Positions 49,144-59,521 of a stretch of DNA of 64,000 bases are shown here, piece after piece. Numbering within the stretch: position 1 is the first letter of the stretch; each line of letters opens with the position of its first letter. Position numbers and translations under genes: made by a program. Under the pieces are notes generated by a model. The model saw only the letters and a program-made list of their open reading frames with translations. It was not told the origin of the DNA and did no database searches. The DNA is from Alnus glutinosa (Eukaryota > Streptophyta > Magnoliopsida > Fagales > Betulaceae), in assembly GCF_958979055.1 (NCBI RefSeq), contig NC_084894.1, forward strand, positions 4,593,001 to 4,657,000. Reading direction: 5' to 3'.

Positions 49144-49650
49144 AGAAAAATATACTTAGCAGTTAGCACCCCCAAACTACAACCTCTTTTGCACTTAGAC
49201 CACCAAACTTTAAAATGTGACACTTAACCCCTTTTAACTATCCACCTGTTAAAATTTACACCCTCTATTAGCATTTGGTGGTAAAATGGATGGAAAATGT
49301 TGCGTGTGTGCTACACGTGAATGTTTTCGACTTAAACTTCCCAACTTGACCAGTTAAGGGTTGTCGAAGCACCCCTTAGGCCACCCCTGTTATGGAACAG
49401 AGGTCGTTAAACCAACCCCCACTAGCTGTGGGTGTGGTTGGCCACGCCTTTTCCATATTTGGGCATGGGCTAACCACCCCATAAGCTATGGGGCGTGGTT
49501 TAACCACCCCTTGTTGCATTTTCAGGTGTGGCAGAACCACTTCCATAGGTTGTGGGGTTGGTGATGCCACCTTTCTTCCAAATTTGGGGATGATTTGGCC
49601 ACCCGTGATGCATTTTTGGGAGTGGTTCGGCCTACGGCCAGCCCTCTAGT

Positions 49651-49686
<36 letters not shown>

Positions 49687-50024
49687 GACTTTTAGGTACA
49701 TCTAGGTTCAAATTCCCTTAGGTACAAACAATTCTTTGGGGCCACACCCGCCGGCAAAGCCAGAGTCTTACTCGATCCGTGTGCAAGGGCGCTTTGCACG
49801 GGTCTAAGGTTTACCAACTTTTAGGGACATCTTGGAAAGTTCAAGTAAAGAAAATTCACATGTGATACTCATTTTCAACAGTTTCCGTCCAAACGCTAAA
49901 TGCTAATGGAGGTGTAGCTTACAACTAGGTGGCAGTTGGAGGGGATGAAGTGTCACATTTTAAAGTTTGGTGGTCTAAGTATCAAAGAGGTGGTAGTTTG
50001 GGGGTGTTAAGTGTTTTTTCCCCT
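49144..50024. mobile_element. Composite MITE, ~0.88 kb, in a UTP25 intron
   Basis: Left arm (AGAAAAATATACTTAGCAGT, then CACCCCCAAACTACAACCTC and GACCACCAAACTTTAAAATG) matches the complement of the right arm, which ends ...GTGTTTTTTCCCCTAG, for about 110 bp. The middle contains degenerate repeats of CCACCCC/GGGGTGG type (49370-49640), a poly-T tract (about 49652-49682) and a SINE fragment (49700-49815). Confidence 0.65.
49700..49815 (+). mobile_element. 5'-truncated copy of the SINE family at 25752
   Basis: Begins at the B-box region (AGGTTCAAATTCCCTTAGGT) and shares AACAATTCTTTGGGGCCA and GAGTCTTACTCGATCCGTGT with the fuller copy, ending near GGTCTAAGGTTTACC. The A-box half and the tail are missing. 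It is nested in the composite MITE. Confidence 0.75.
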
Positions 50025-52211
50025 AGATGTCTTTTAAACTTTAGATTGTAATTTTTAGGTGAATGTTTTGCCAATGAGCTCTATCTGAAGAGGAACTTTC
50101 TCCCCCATATGAATGGGGTGGAGAGTGAGTTATTGGCTCAAGACCTACTGAATGCATGTGTAATTCACCAATTAAAAGAAAAAAAGTGTGCTTTTGCTTG
50201 CGTCCTGTTTACATGATGGTTCACTCTTTTCTTATGAAGTTTTCTAATTACTTACCAGAAAAGGTTCTGAATTCATAATTTTTCTTCTTCTTCTTCTTCT
50301 TTTTTATTATTTATTTATTTATTTTTTATTTTTTTAAAAAATAGGATGAAATAGAATTATAATGAAAAACCAAATTTGATCTACTTTACTTTGAATAAAA
50401 AAGTGGACAGGAATCTTGCTGCTTATGCAAGTTTCGTTTCGTTTCGTTTCTAAATAAAGAAGTTAGTGTCTTCTATATAATTTCTCTCATATTTTAAAGT
50501 TTATGATATCAAAATTGTTGGCTATATTTATAGGTGAAGTTGGTATGCGAGTATAAAGGCGTTCTTCCAAAAGTTTTACTCCAAGTACGACAGGTATGTA
50601 CCTCACAGTGCTTGCTGTATGCTTAAATTATGGTTGAGTGATATCTCAAGTCATTAAGATGTTCTTGGTATCTTATTATATTCATTTTCTCTTTTATATG
50701 TCAAGAACTATGTTATGCATTCTGTTGGTAGAAAAATTTGGACCTGGGTTGATCTAGATAGGTTCTAAATTACTGTAAATGGACAATGTAGTGCTTTTAC
50801 ATCTCTTTGCATTGCAGCACGGCCATTCCCCAATACACTACGAAAAACGAGTGTGTTGCCATAAGTGACTTTCAAAGCCAGAGATGACATAAAGCAAACA
50901 GTTAATTACATGTTTATGACTTCTTTCTAGCAGCTGGTACTTGCGTTTTAGATGGCTTTTGAGGTTAATGCACTGAGATGGGTTAATCCATGAAATTTAG
51001 AAATTAAATCTGGAAATAGAATGGGATTTTTTTTTTTTCTTAGTGGAATTAGGTTGGAGACTGTTTCCTGTGTTTAGTTCCTTCAGTAACTACGCAGAGA
51101 AATTAAAAACAAAATGGTTCCTTCAGTAGCTACTATGGCCAATAATACACCCCTGCATTGTTGTTGTCTTCAGTGTATTCAACACATGATTTTCATTCTT
51201 CTTTAGGAGGGTTCTAATCCCACTAATCACTGTTGTAAATCTGTCATCTCTTTGAGGGTAAACATTAAGTTTTACAATACTAATGCGTATTCTTTCTCTT
51301 CAACTTTACAGATATATGAGCGGTTTGTAGTGGACTCAATAGTAGATGCTGACGATGCTCGTTTTGAATATTTTGTTAAGAAGGTTTGTTTGAAACAATT
51401 CTTTTGTTAACTTAGTTATAGAAATGAAACATAAAAAAATATAATGTATGCTACTCACCTCTCTTAGGATACATATGTTATCATTAAATTCTAGGCAACT
51501 TTAATTTTAATTTAGACATTTGGTCCATTCTAAAGTGGAATGAGTATTGAAATTCTGAAATTTCAAGCCCCGAAGGTCTTACTAATATTGGTTAAAAATT
51601 TGAACTTTAAACCTTGGTTATAGTTCAACTTACCTGGATGTGGAACCTAGCTATGGAGGTTCATGAAACAATAACCTGGATGTGTGAACAGGTTGACTGT
51701 ATGTCTTACTTTATATACTCCCTCTGCCTGTGATAGGTTGGCATCCTATTTACTAAATTTAGTACAAGAGTTGCTTGTATTGTACATTCAAAAGTGATAT
51801 GTTGATTTGAATTCTGAGCAACTCCCTGGTTTCTGGATCTTTTTCTATAGATGATGATTGTCCTACTTAAGTTCTGGATGGTAAGAAATTTGTATGATGA
51901 TGAAATGATATTGAACCTTCTCAGGGCACTCTGAAAATGAAGGCATTTGACTTTTTTTAACCATATTTTTATTTGGCATCGATAGTCTCTTAAGTTGGGG
52001 ATATCTGGAGGAGTATCTTATTCCACCTCCTCTATGTTCTTGTCTGGATAAGAGCTATAACAAGATAGTATTCAGATACAAGGAGAAAAAGCAAAGAGCC
52101 CTAGAGTAATTATACAAGCTTCCCCAGTCATCAGGTTTGCTGTTTTTTGGCGAACCACCCATCATACCTATGCGTCTTTTTCGGGCTTAAATGTGACTCA
52201 ATCTAACTCAA

Positions 52212-53598
52212 CCCATCGTATCCCGTCCCCTGGATTGTACAAAACCTTGCGCTATCCAGAGTTTGACCAACTCTTTCTTATAGAACACATGAGATTTAGG
52301 AAATAAGGAGCAGTACTCAAAACAACGCTTTAGATAAGCAGGTAGGTAATCATAGCTCAATTTTAGAAGAGCCATAACTTTGAGCTTGTCAGCTGCAGGG
52401 TCCTGGTCTTCTATCTCCCATATTTCACTTCTTTGAATTTGCTGCCATTTGCTTACATCAATGTGGCCGCGCAGGATACCTCCCATTGCCTTGACAGCCA
52501 ATGGGAGACCTTGGCACTTTCTAACGATTTCTCTACCAATATCTTCCAAGTCTTTCCGTGTTTCGCTGGATAAAGTAGTGCCAATATTCCCAAATGCAAT
52601 CTTTGCAAATAAGGACCAGCATTCATCTTCAGGCAAATATTGCAGACGGTAGGAAGGCTGAGTGCCTGTAATTTCCCCAACCTTGCTACTACCAAAACTC
52701 TGCTTCCCTTTGCCCCTTGTTTCAAGAGACCCTTGAGGAAATCCCATTTTGAGATATCCTCGGTCCAGACATCATCTAGAACAAGTAAGAAACGTTGTCC
52801 TCTTATGAATTCCAGAAGCCGGGCCTGTAGGTGGCTTGTGGAGCTGCCATCCAATTTCATCTTAGAATGAAATTGTATCATTTCTTTAAGAATCCTTGTG
52901 GGGTCAAACTCAGCTGTGACGCAGACCCACATTCTTGATTCGAAATGGGCACTTACCCTCTCGTCGTTGAAGACCAGTTGAGCAAGAGTTGTTTTGCCCA
53001 GGCCTCCCATCCCTATGATTGGAATCACAGAAACGTCGCCTTCTTTATCGAATTCATTCGATAGCATCTTATGTGTTATGCTTTCCTTATCAGCTTCCCT
53101 GCCAACCACATCAGACCTATCCACAAAAAAGCCCGTGTAGATTGGGGTCTCAGTCCTCCCACTAATACTTGGATGGCGAGATGGAATTTGTATTTTTCTT
53201 CCGCAATTTCATCAAATCTTTTTGAAATATCTTTGATCTACTGTGCAGTATCATATTTAGAGGATGCTTCACCCAAAGAAGGTAGGGAGATAGGTACCGC
53301 ACTCTGCTGCTTATTCCAATGATAAGCTTCAGTTGCAAACGTTTCCATGCAGTATGTCCTCAGCATCAAAAGCTGCCTCCTTGAGCTTTCCGAGCCAATC
53401 TTTCAGTTGTGGATTGTTCACTTGCTTGTTCTCCGCATCCTCAAGCACAGCTTTGATAGTACTGAGCATGCTTGAGAGGTTCTTTACATCTTCCTTCACG
53501 CCAGGAACTGAAGAATTCGTCTCCTTGATCAAGTCGGAAGTATTCTTAATGATCTCATCCAGAATAAGTTTTGTCACGATTGATAAGGGGTTCGCCAT
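52212..53598 (-). pseudogene. CC and NB-ARC half of the split CC-NB-LRR gene, frameshifted
   Basis: Starts MANPLSIVTKLILDEIIKNT (ATG at 53598; a longer in-frame ATG is upstream). An Rx-type coiled coil follows (TIKAVLEDAENKQVNNPQLK, DWLGKLKEAAFDAEDIL). Then come the P-loop GMGGLGKTTLAQLVF, RNBS-A WVCVTAEFD, kinase-2 FLLVLDDVW, GLPLAVKAMGG, and CFEYCSLFP ... ELVKLWIAQGFVQSRGRDTM near the end. Frame breaks occur near 53345 (after AEDIL), 53130 (before DRSDVVGRE) and 52680 (in RNBS-B, after GSRVLV), and TAG lies at 53238-53240, so this half cannot be translated. It is the N-terminal part of the NLR whose MHD-LRR part is at 33056-35045. Confidence 0.88.
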
Positions 53599-53625
53599 AT
53601 ATGTCTTGAAGATCAAGAGCTGCAA

Positions 53626-54228
53626 ATGGTTAGAATGGAATTAGATGCCTCTAAATCTAAATGGTTAGAATGGAATTAGATCCCTGCTAGCTTTTGCTGA
53701 ACTAAGCTCATTCTCATTCCACGAAAATCTGTCAAATTTTTGCTCAATGAGTCTAATCACTGTTAAACTTCATGTATATTCGCATAATACTACATATACG
53801 AATACAAAGGTTGATCAAAAATTTCTCAGGGCAGTTTGGGCTGGTTGAATCTGGCTGAAAAAAAAAATGCAGAGTAGATTATGAAGCTTCAATGATATAT
53901 GATAGAAGTTCCCAAAGCTGGTAACATTATTTTTTATATCATATCTGCGTTGGCGGCCAAAGGTAATTTTGCCTGAATTGAATTGAATTAATAAAAAGAA
54001 ATGATTAATTTAAATATTTTATTAATATTCTAATACCATACCCGCCATCTAGAATTTTGAAGAAGACAAAAAAGAGAAAATGAAACTCATGGATTGAGCT
54101 GCCTGACCGTTTCCGGTGCCCACGTCCCATGCAAGGTCATGAGAGGGTTTCTTGGAAGCAATGAATTCAAACAATTCTTGAGTTACGTACTTTGTTTCCG
54201 GTGGTTCGTTTTATGTATGAATTATGTC
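53626..54228. other. 5' flank of the NLR half
   Basis: Contains a duplicated AAATGGTTAGAATGGAATTA at about 53624-53683. Otherwise AT-rich spacer with no gene. Confidence 0.45.
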
Positions 54229-54357
54229 TGTACGTAGAGGATTCAACAGAAGAGACGAGGAACTGCCACAACAAAACCAATGAAGTTTCCCTGTACGTAG
54301 AAGATTCAACAGAAGAGATCGACGAGGAACTGCCACAACAAAACCAATGAAGTTTCC
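54229..54357. repeat. Two-copy 63/66-bp tandem repeat
   Basis: Units 54229-54291 and 54292-54357 both run TGTACGTAGARGATTCAACA to ACCAATGAAGTTTCC. The second unit has three extra bases (ATC). Open on the minus strand, but no known protein is encoded. Confidence 0.85.
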
Positions 54358-56809
54358 CTGTCCTAATTTTAGTTGAAGTCGGCTTGTACGTTATTTGCAC
54401 ATAATTTGTACGTAATTTGTATATAAATTGTATACACAACGTCTTTTTTGGGTGTGTTTTGTTTGGTCACTTTTTAAACCGAGAAATGATATTAGTACAT
54501 TTCTCATACATCTTTTTTCTAAATTAATTATTGAATTTGTCGGACCTATAAAGACCCACATGTAGGTGATCCAATGGTTGATTTAAAAAAAAATGTATAA
54601 AAGATGTACATGTAACATGCCTCTTTTAAACCAAATTATAACACTCTATCGAGTTGGTGGATTATATAAAGATACTCATGGGTGTTAATGGCTTATTTGA
54701 GTGTACGATTTTTTTGTATTGTATTATATTATTCTTTACTATATTTAAAATTGTGAATACCGAAAAAATTTGTTTTTTAAATTATGTTTGGATAGTTTAG
54801 AGAACTTGACTGAGATAAAATTGAAAAAATTGAATAAAATTTTAGTGGAATTTGAATTTTGAAAACTTATCCAAACATGTTTTTTTAAAAATAATAAAAA
54901 CAAAATACTCCCCAAACATGTCCTTACAATGCTAAAAAATAAAAAGGGATGACAGAAATTATTTTATATATATATATATATTTAATAAACAAGTCCTATA
55001 TATTGAAAAAGTGGTTTTTTTTTTTTTTATTGTTTTATATTTTCTTTTTCAATAAATGGGAATTGTTTATTGAAAAGGGAGGAAAAGAGCCTGTAAAGAA
55101 TCCCCCCTAATCACTGCCCATCATAATATGACATGATCAGCCACATGCCCTACGCGGCGTTCTTGGCTTGATTAGTCTTGTCTTGAGACTTGACTAATTG
55201 GAACAGGAAACTTCTATAGGAGGAGGACCCAATGAAATATGTTATTTGCACATAATTTGTGTATAAATTGTATACACAATGTCTTTTTTTGGGGTTTTCA
55301 TTTCTTTAAAAAAAAAAAATTATTTTAGTAAAAACCACTCAGAAAATACTGTGTTCAAATTATCTGCAAATAACATCTCTCTTTTTATACTTATAAAAAA
55401 AAAAAAAAAAAAACGTCTCTTTTTAGTCAAGAATACGAGCAAGGCTGATCAAGCCAACAACAACTACCGACAAGAAAACTGTTAGACGTTGTAGTGAATG
55501 AGTCAGGAGTTGGTGAGACTAGAAGAGCCAAATTTCTGGGTCTTTGACTCTTTGCAATGTATTTAAAAAAATTAAATATGAATTAAAACAGTCACATTAA
55601 TAAAATAATTATATAATAAAAAAGGTGAGATATAATATATCAATATTACTTTTGCACAAAATGTAGTCCGAGTGCAGGTGGCTGATCATGTCATTTTTTA
55701 AGATAAGGTCAACGACGCGTACGAGGACAAGTAGGGCAGTGGTTGCCCATTTGGTCGGTAGTTTTTTTTTTTTTTTTTAACCGAAATCTTATTTTGTATT
55801 TTTTTTTTAGAAACAATTTATTTTCTTCTCATGTCATTAATTCTCTCATCTTCCCACTCTTTTTTTTTTTTTTTTTTTTTTCTTATCCTAAAGAGTGTTT
55901 AGTCACTTTTTAAACCACATTGTAAGTTGTAACACTATGTCAAGTTGGTGGTTTATATAAAAATACTTATAGGTGTTAAGTTTCTCATTATTTATTTATG
56001 CTCTATTTGTTTCGACGTAAAATGTTTTTCGTCGTAAAATATTTTTAAGAAAATCATTTTTCAAAAAAAATATTTTCCGCCGAAAACATTTTTCGGTGTT
56101 TGGCATGTATAGAAAATCACAAATATTTTTTATATTTTCATTCAATCATATTAATTTATAAAAATCAATTTTTATTCACAACATAAAATAATATAAAAAT
56201 CATTGGTGACAAGATTTCGTCATTGATAAGTAGGATTCCGGCGATAAAGGCCGAAATCTGGTGGTTGGATGTTGTTGGATTCCAGCACCAGCCAGATTTC
56301 GGTGGTGGTTGACTGCTTGAGCGTGAAGGTTGATTGCTTCGTTTAAAAGAAGGTGGAATGCGTCTGTCGTCAGGGAAAAATAATTTACGCTTTTAAAAAT
56401 CGTATATCATTTTTTGAATTTTACTAAGTATTTTTTGTCAAACGGAAATCATTTTCAAGTTGATTATTATTTTCGTCCTCACCAAACACCGAAAAATATC
56501 GAAATCATTTTTCAGAAAACATTTTACGTCAAAATAAACAGAACATTACTAGGTGAAATTGTAGTGATTTTATGAAAGTTTCCAATTGATTAGTAGCGAT
56601 TTTCTTGGGTCGTTACACTCACAAAGCTATTTGTGAAACCCCAAAATCACCATTTTTTTTTCTAAAAAAAAAATTATGTTTCTAATGTTTTTTGTATTTT
56701 CTTCTAAATATTTTACAAGGGTATTTTTGTCACTTTTTGTACAGAGGGGTACATTGTAATTTATTGGTAGTTTGGGAGTGACGTTGCTTTAATTGAAAGC
56801 TTTGTTTTG

Positions 56810-57611
56810 GGGAAAAGTACACATAACCCCCTCAAACTACCACTCAATTATCAATGTACCACATAAACTACAAGTTGTGTTAATGTCCCCCCTTAAACTA
56901 CCAAAAAATGTCAATGTCCCCCCTAATACCAACAAAAAGACAAAAATGACCTTAATTTTTTTTTAAATAAGGCAAAAATGTCCTCATAAATTCAAAAAAT
57001 TAAAACTAAAACTAAAAATAAAAAACTAAATAAAAAACGAAAAATAATAATAATAATAATAAAAAGAACAGTTTTTTTTTTTAATTTTTTTTTTAAAAAA
57101 AGCAAACAAAAAATAACTGAAATTTATTTATTTTTTTAAAAATAAAACAAATGAAAAAAAAACCAGTTTTTATTAATTAAAAAACGAAAAAGAACATTTT
57201 TTTTTTAAAGAAAAAAAAAACAAAAAATAACTTAAATTTATTATTATTTTTTTAAATAAAAAAAAACGAAAAAAACCAGTTTTTATTAAATTAAAAAAAC
57301 GAAAAGGAACGATTTTTTTTTAAAGAAAAAAAAAACTGAAAATTATTATTATTTTAAAATAAATAAATAAATAAATAACATTTTTAATTTTTTATTATTT
57401 TTTTTGGAATAAATTTTTGTTATTTGATAGTTTTTTAATAATTTTTTTGAGTTTTTATTTTATTTTAATAATTTTATGAAGGGCATTTTTGTCATTAGGG
57501 GGATATTGACATTTTTTTGGTAGTTTAAGAGGGAACATTGACACAATTGGTAGTTTGGGAGGTACATTGACAATGAGGTAGTAGTTTGAGGGGGTTATGT
57601 GTACTTTTCTC
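56810..57611. mobile_element. Mutator-like MITE, 802 bp, with 9-bp target duplication
   Basis: Left end GGGAAAAGTACACATAACCC and the complement of the right end (GAGAAAAGTACACATAACCC) extend into about 150 bp of inverted repeat with repeated CAAACTACCA/TCAATGT motifs. TTTGTTTTG flanks it at 56801-56809 and 57612-57620, the 9-bp size typical of Mutator-like elements. The middle is AT-rich with three ~120-bp direct repeats (near 57060, 57187 and 57302). Copy B of the surrounding duplication lacks the element. Confidence 0.8.
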
Positions 57612-57999
57612 TTTGTTTTGTTTTGTTTTGTATTTTTTTTTTAGTGGAAGGGAGACATTGCAAATTGCTAACTTGAAAGATGTATGTTTACTTTTTGTCA
57701 AAATTTTAGCACCTTCCAAAATTTTAACACCCTCTAATTATATGATGATATGTGTCGACAAATTTTAAAAAGTAGTAGGTCTAACATTTTTCCTAAGGTT
57801 AATACGGGCAATAATGTTCTTACATCGCCTCTCTTGAAAATCTCAATTACCTCAAATAACAATTTTTTTTTTTTTTTACTTAACTAAAATTAAATTTTCC
57901 CCTTTCCTCTCAAAACCAACTAAATGTTCATAAATCCTAAGTAATGATGATGCCCACATTAATTTATCATTTGGGTAACAGCAGTACGTTTTTATTTTT

Positions 58000-58100
58000 T
58001 ATGACTGTAAGAGAAGGGGAGAGGGGAATGAGGATTGAACTAATGAACTCCGTTTTATGAACCGTAGTCTCCAGCCGATCGAGCTACCAATTTGGAGTCA
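58000..58100 (-). mobile_element. tRNA-derived SINE-like unit in copy A
   Basis: On the minus strand, an A-box-like TAGCTCGATCGGCTGGAG and a B-box-like TAGTTCAATCC lie about 40 bases apart, preceded by AATTGG. The tRNA-like fold is degenerate (no proper acceptor stem), so it is read as a SINE head rather than a tRNA gene. The same unit is at 61014-61110 in copy B, so it predates the duplication. Confidence 0.6.
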
Positions 58101-58517
58101 TAGTATAATACATTTTTAATCCCTGAGACAATGAGAGTTAAGTAAAATTCTTGGCCGAAGAGTTCTTGGTCATCTTCTTAATCATATATCAACCATTCAT
58201 CTAATTGTATTGTTGGTCCCTAGAGTTGGTCATAACTATTTTTTACTCCCTGTGGTTCAAAAGTTCATGGAAGGTATTCGTAATAAACAATAATTACAAA
58301 TCATTCTTTGGACCAATTTTCATTTATTAGGTTAACAGATTGCATTAGTCAGCCACGTCACATCCAATAAGAAGCCGACACATGTCCATTACAATAATAA
58401 TAATAAAAACCTAATAAAAATAAAAATTTTGTTTTTTTTTTTAAAAAATAAAACAAAGAAAAAAAAACCAAAACAAAGGGGTGGCTACCGCCCTTTGTAT
58501 TTTTTTTATTTTAAAAA

Positions 58518-58522
<5 letters not shown>

Positions 58523-58604
<82 letters not shown>
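58523..58604. repeat. (AT)n microsatellite, ~82 bp
   Basis: An uninterrupted AT run of about 41 units. A shorter TATATA run lies at 58727-58750. Confidence 0.95.
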
Positions 58605-58608
<4 letters not shown>

Positions 58609-59006
58609 TTTTATTAGATTTTATATTTTTTTATTGTAATGAACACGTGTCAGTTTTCTATTGGGTTTGATTTGACTAACTAACAGAATCTGTTAACTTT
58701 TGGATGGAAAATATGTTTAGGTGTATATGTATATATATATATATATATAGCACGTTAACAAAGAAAAGTCGATGATCTTGTCCACACGTTTTACAAAAGG
58801 AATGAGGATTGAAATTTAACTCTTCTTACTCTTATTCTTGTTGGTTTCATAATATGAAATACTCAGCCACCTGCCCTACGCGGGCATGCCTTGGTCGGCG
58901 TTGTTGGCATGATCAACCATGTCTCTTAGACTTGACTAAAAATTGGGACAAGAAACTTCTATGGGAAGGACCCACTGGCAATGGGATATGTTACTTGCAC
59001 ATAATT

Positions 59007-59521
59007 TGTAACAATCCAAAGAAAAAGCGATAGTTATATCTGCGCTATTACTTTAAAATGACAAGTCACTTTGAAGCTTTCCTTAGAATCCATTATAAAG
59101 TTCAGTCTCACCTAATACTAGGCAATGTGAGACTTAATTAGCACTCACGACTATCTTTATAAACCACCCACTCTATGTAAGCTACTCTATGGGACTGTAG
59201 TGTTACAAACTCTCTCTCTTAAACTTCTGAAGTCTTCGTCAGGGTCACATCATGTAGCACTCCAGTATCACATGGCCTAGCGTTATTAGGTAGCTCTGAT
59301 ACCATTTGTAACAACCCAAGGAAAAGCGCTAGCCACATCTGCGCTATTACCCCAAAATGACTAGTCAATTTGAAGTTTTTCTTAAAATCCATTATAAAGT
59401 CCAGTCTCACCTAATAACTAAGCAATGTGGGACTTAACACTTATGACTATCTTTATAAACCATGTACACACCCACTCTATGTGAGCTACTTATCTTCCCA
59501 ATATGGGACTGTGGTGTTACA
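59007..59521 (-). mobile_element. TRIM (miniature LTR retrotransposon), 515 bp
   Basis: Two direct repeats, 59007-59207 (201 bp) and 59307-59521 (215 bp), both begin TGTAACAA and end GTGTTACA (TG...CA ends). Between them are only ~99 bp. Reading on the minus strand, TGGTATCAGAGCT (59304-59292) follows the first LTR by two bases, a primer-binding site for initiator tRNA-Met. A purine-rich AAGAGAGAGAG precedes the second LTR. ATAATT flanks both sides (59001-59006, 59523-59528, one base offset). No protein is encoded. Confidence 0.88.

Larger units (their letters stand above)
35300..51383 (+). pseudogene. UTP25: Partial UTP25 (NOF1/DEF) gene: 14 internal exons, both ends missing
   Basis: UTP25 is a nucleolar pseudo-DEAD-box protein of the U3 small-subunit processome. 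Exons: 35300-35444, 38902-39025, 39904-40004, 40118-40249, 41216-41296, 44070-44260, 45708-45780, 47447-47506, 47628-47666, 47800-47888, 48257-48321, 48668-48714, 50534-50593, 51312-51383. All borders are GT-AG and the phases join to 426 open codons. Diagnostic pieces are [80 protein letters not shown] (Walker-B position DHAD) and the end IYERFVVDSI ... EYFVKK. The acidic N-terminal exon and the final ~200 residues, expected after EYFVKK, are not found in the window. It is probably a transposed or duplicated fragment; a gene with very distant end exons is less likely. Confidence 0.85.
35046..52211. other. ~17.2-kb segment inserted into the NLR gene
   Basis: NLR homology stops at 35045 on one side and resumes at 52212 on the other, at consecutive points of the protein (linker between ARC2 and MHD). 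TCAA occurs at both junctions (35042-35045 and 52208-52211), either a 4-bp duplication or microhomology. The segment carries 14 internal exons of UTP25 and several mobile elements. No terminal repeats, LTRs, or Helitron 5'-TC / 3'-hairpin-CTRR ends were seen at the junctions. Confidence 0.65.
54420..58215. repeat. Segmental tandem duplication, copy A
   Basis: Blocks 54440-54600, 55130-55290, 56090-56810 and 57640-58210 align with copy B (58850-61215). Shared text includes TGCCCTACGCGG, GACTTGACTAA, GAGCGTGAAGGTTGATTGCT, GGGGTACATTGTAATTTATT and GACATTGCAAATTGCTAACT. It is interrupted by a Mutator-like MITE (56810-57611) that copy B lacks. No gene is seen in the copy. Confidence 0.75.

Noticed and set aside
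35046..52211. Helitron or LTR element as the vehicle of the UTP25 segment
   Set aside because: No TC/CTRR ends with a 3' hairpin and no long terminal repeats at the junctions could be seen.
35019..52212. The 17-kb gap as an ordinary intron of the NLR with UTP25 nested in it
   Set aside because: Using the only GT near 52209 and the AG near 35025 does not restore the frame, and NLR protein homology continues past that AG; an insertion fits better.
58032..58096. tRNA gene on the minus strand (also 61031-61098 and 25765-25830)
   Set aside because: Pol III box-like sequences are present, but no acceptor stem or convincing cloverleaf; they read as SINE heads and two of them are duplicated with their surroundings.
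58429..58617. Open frame of repeated Ile-Tyr
   Set aside because: Translation of the AT microsatellite.
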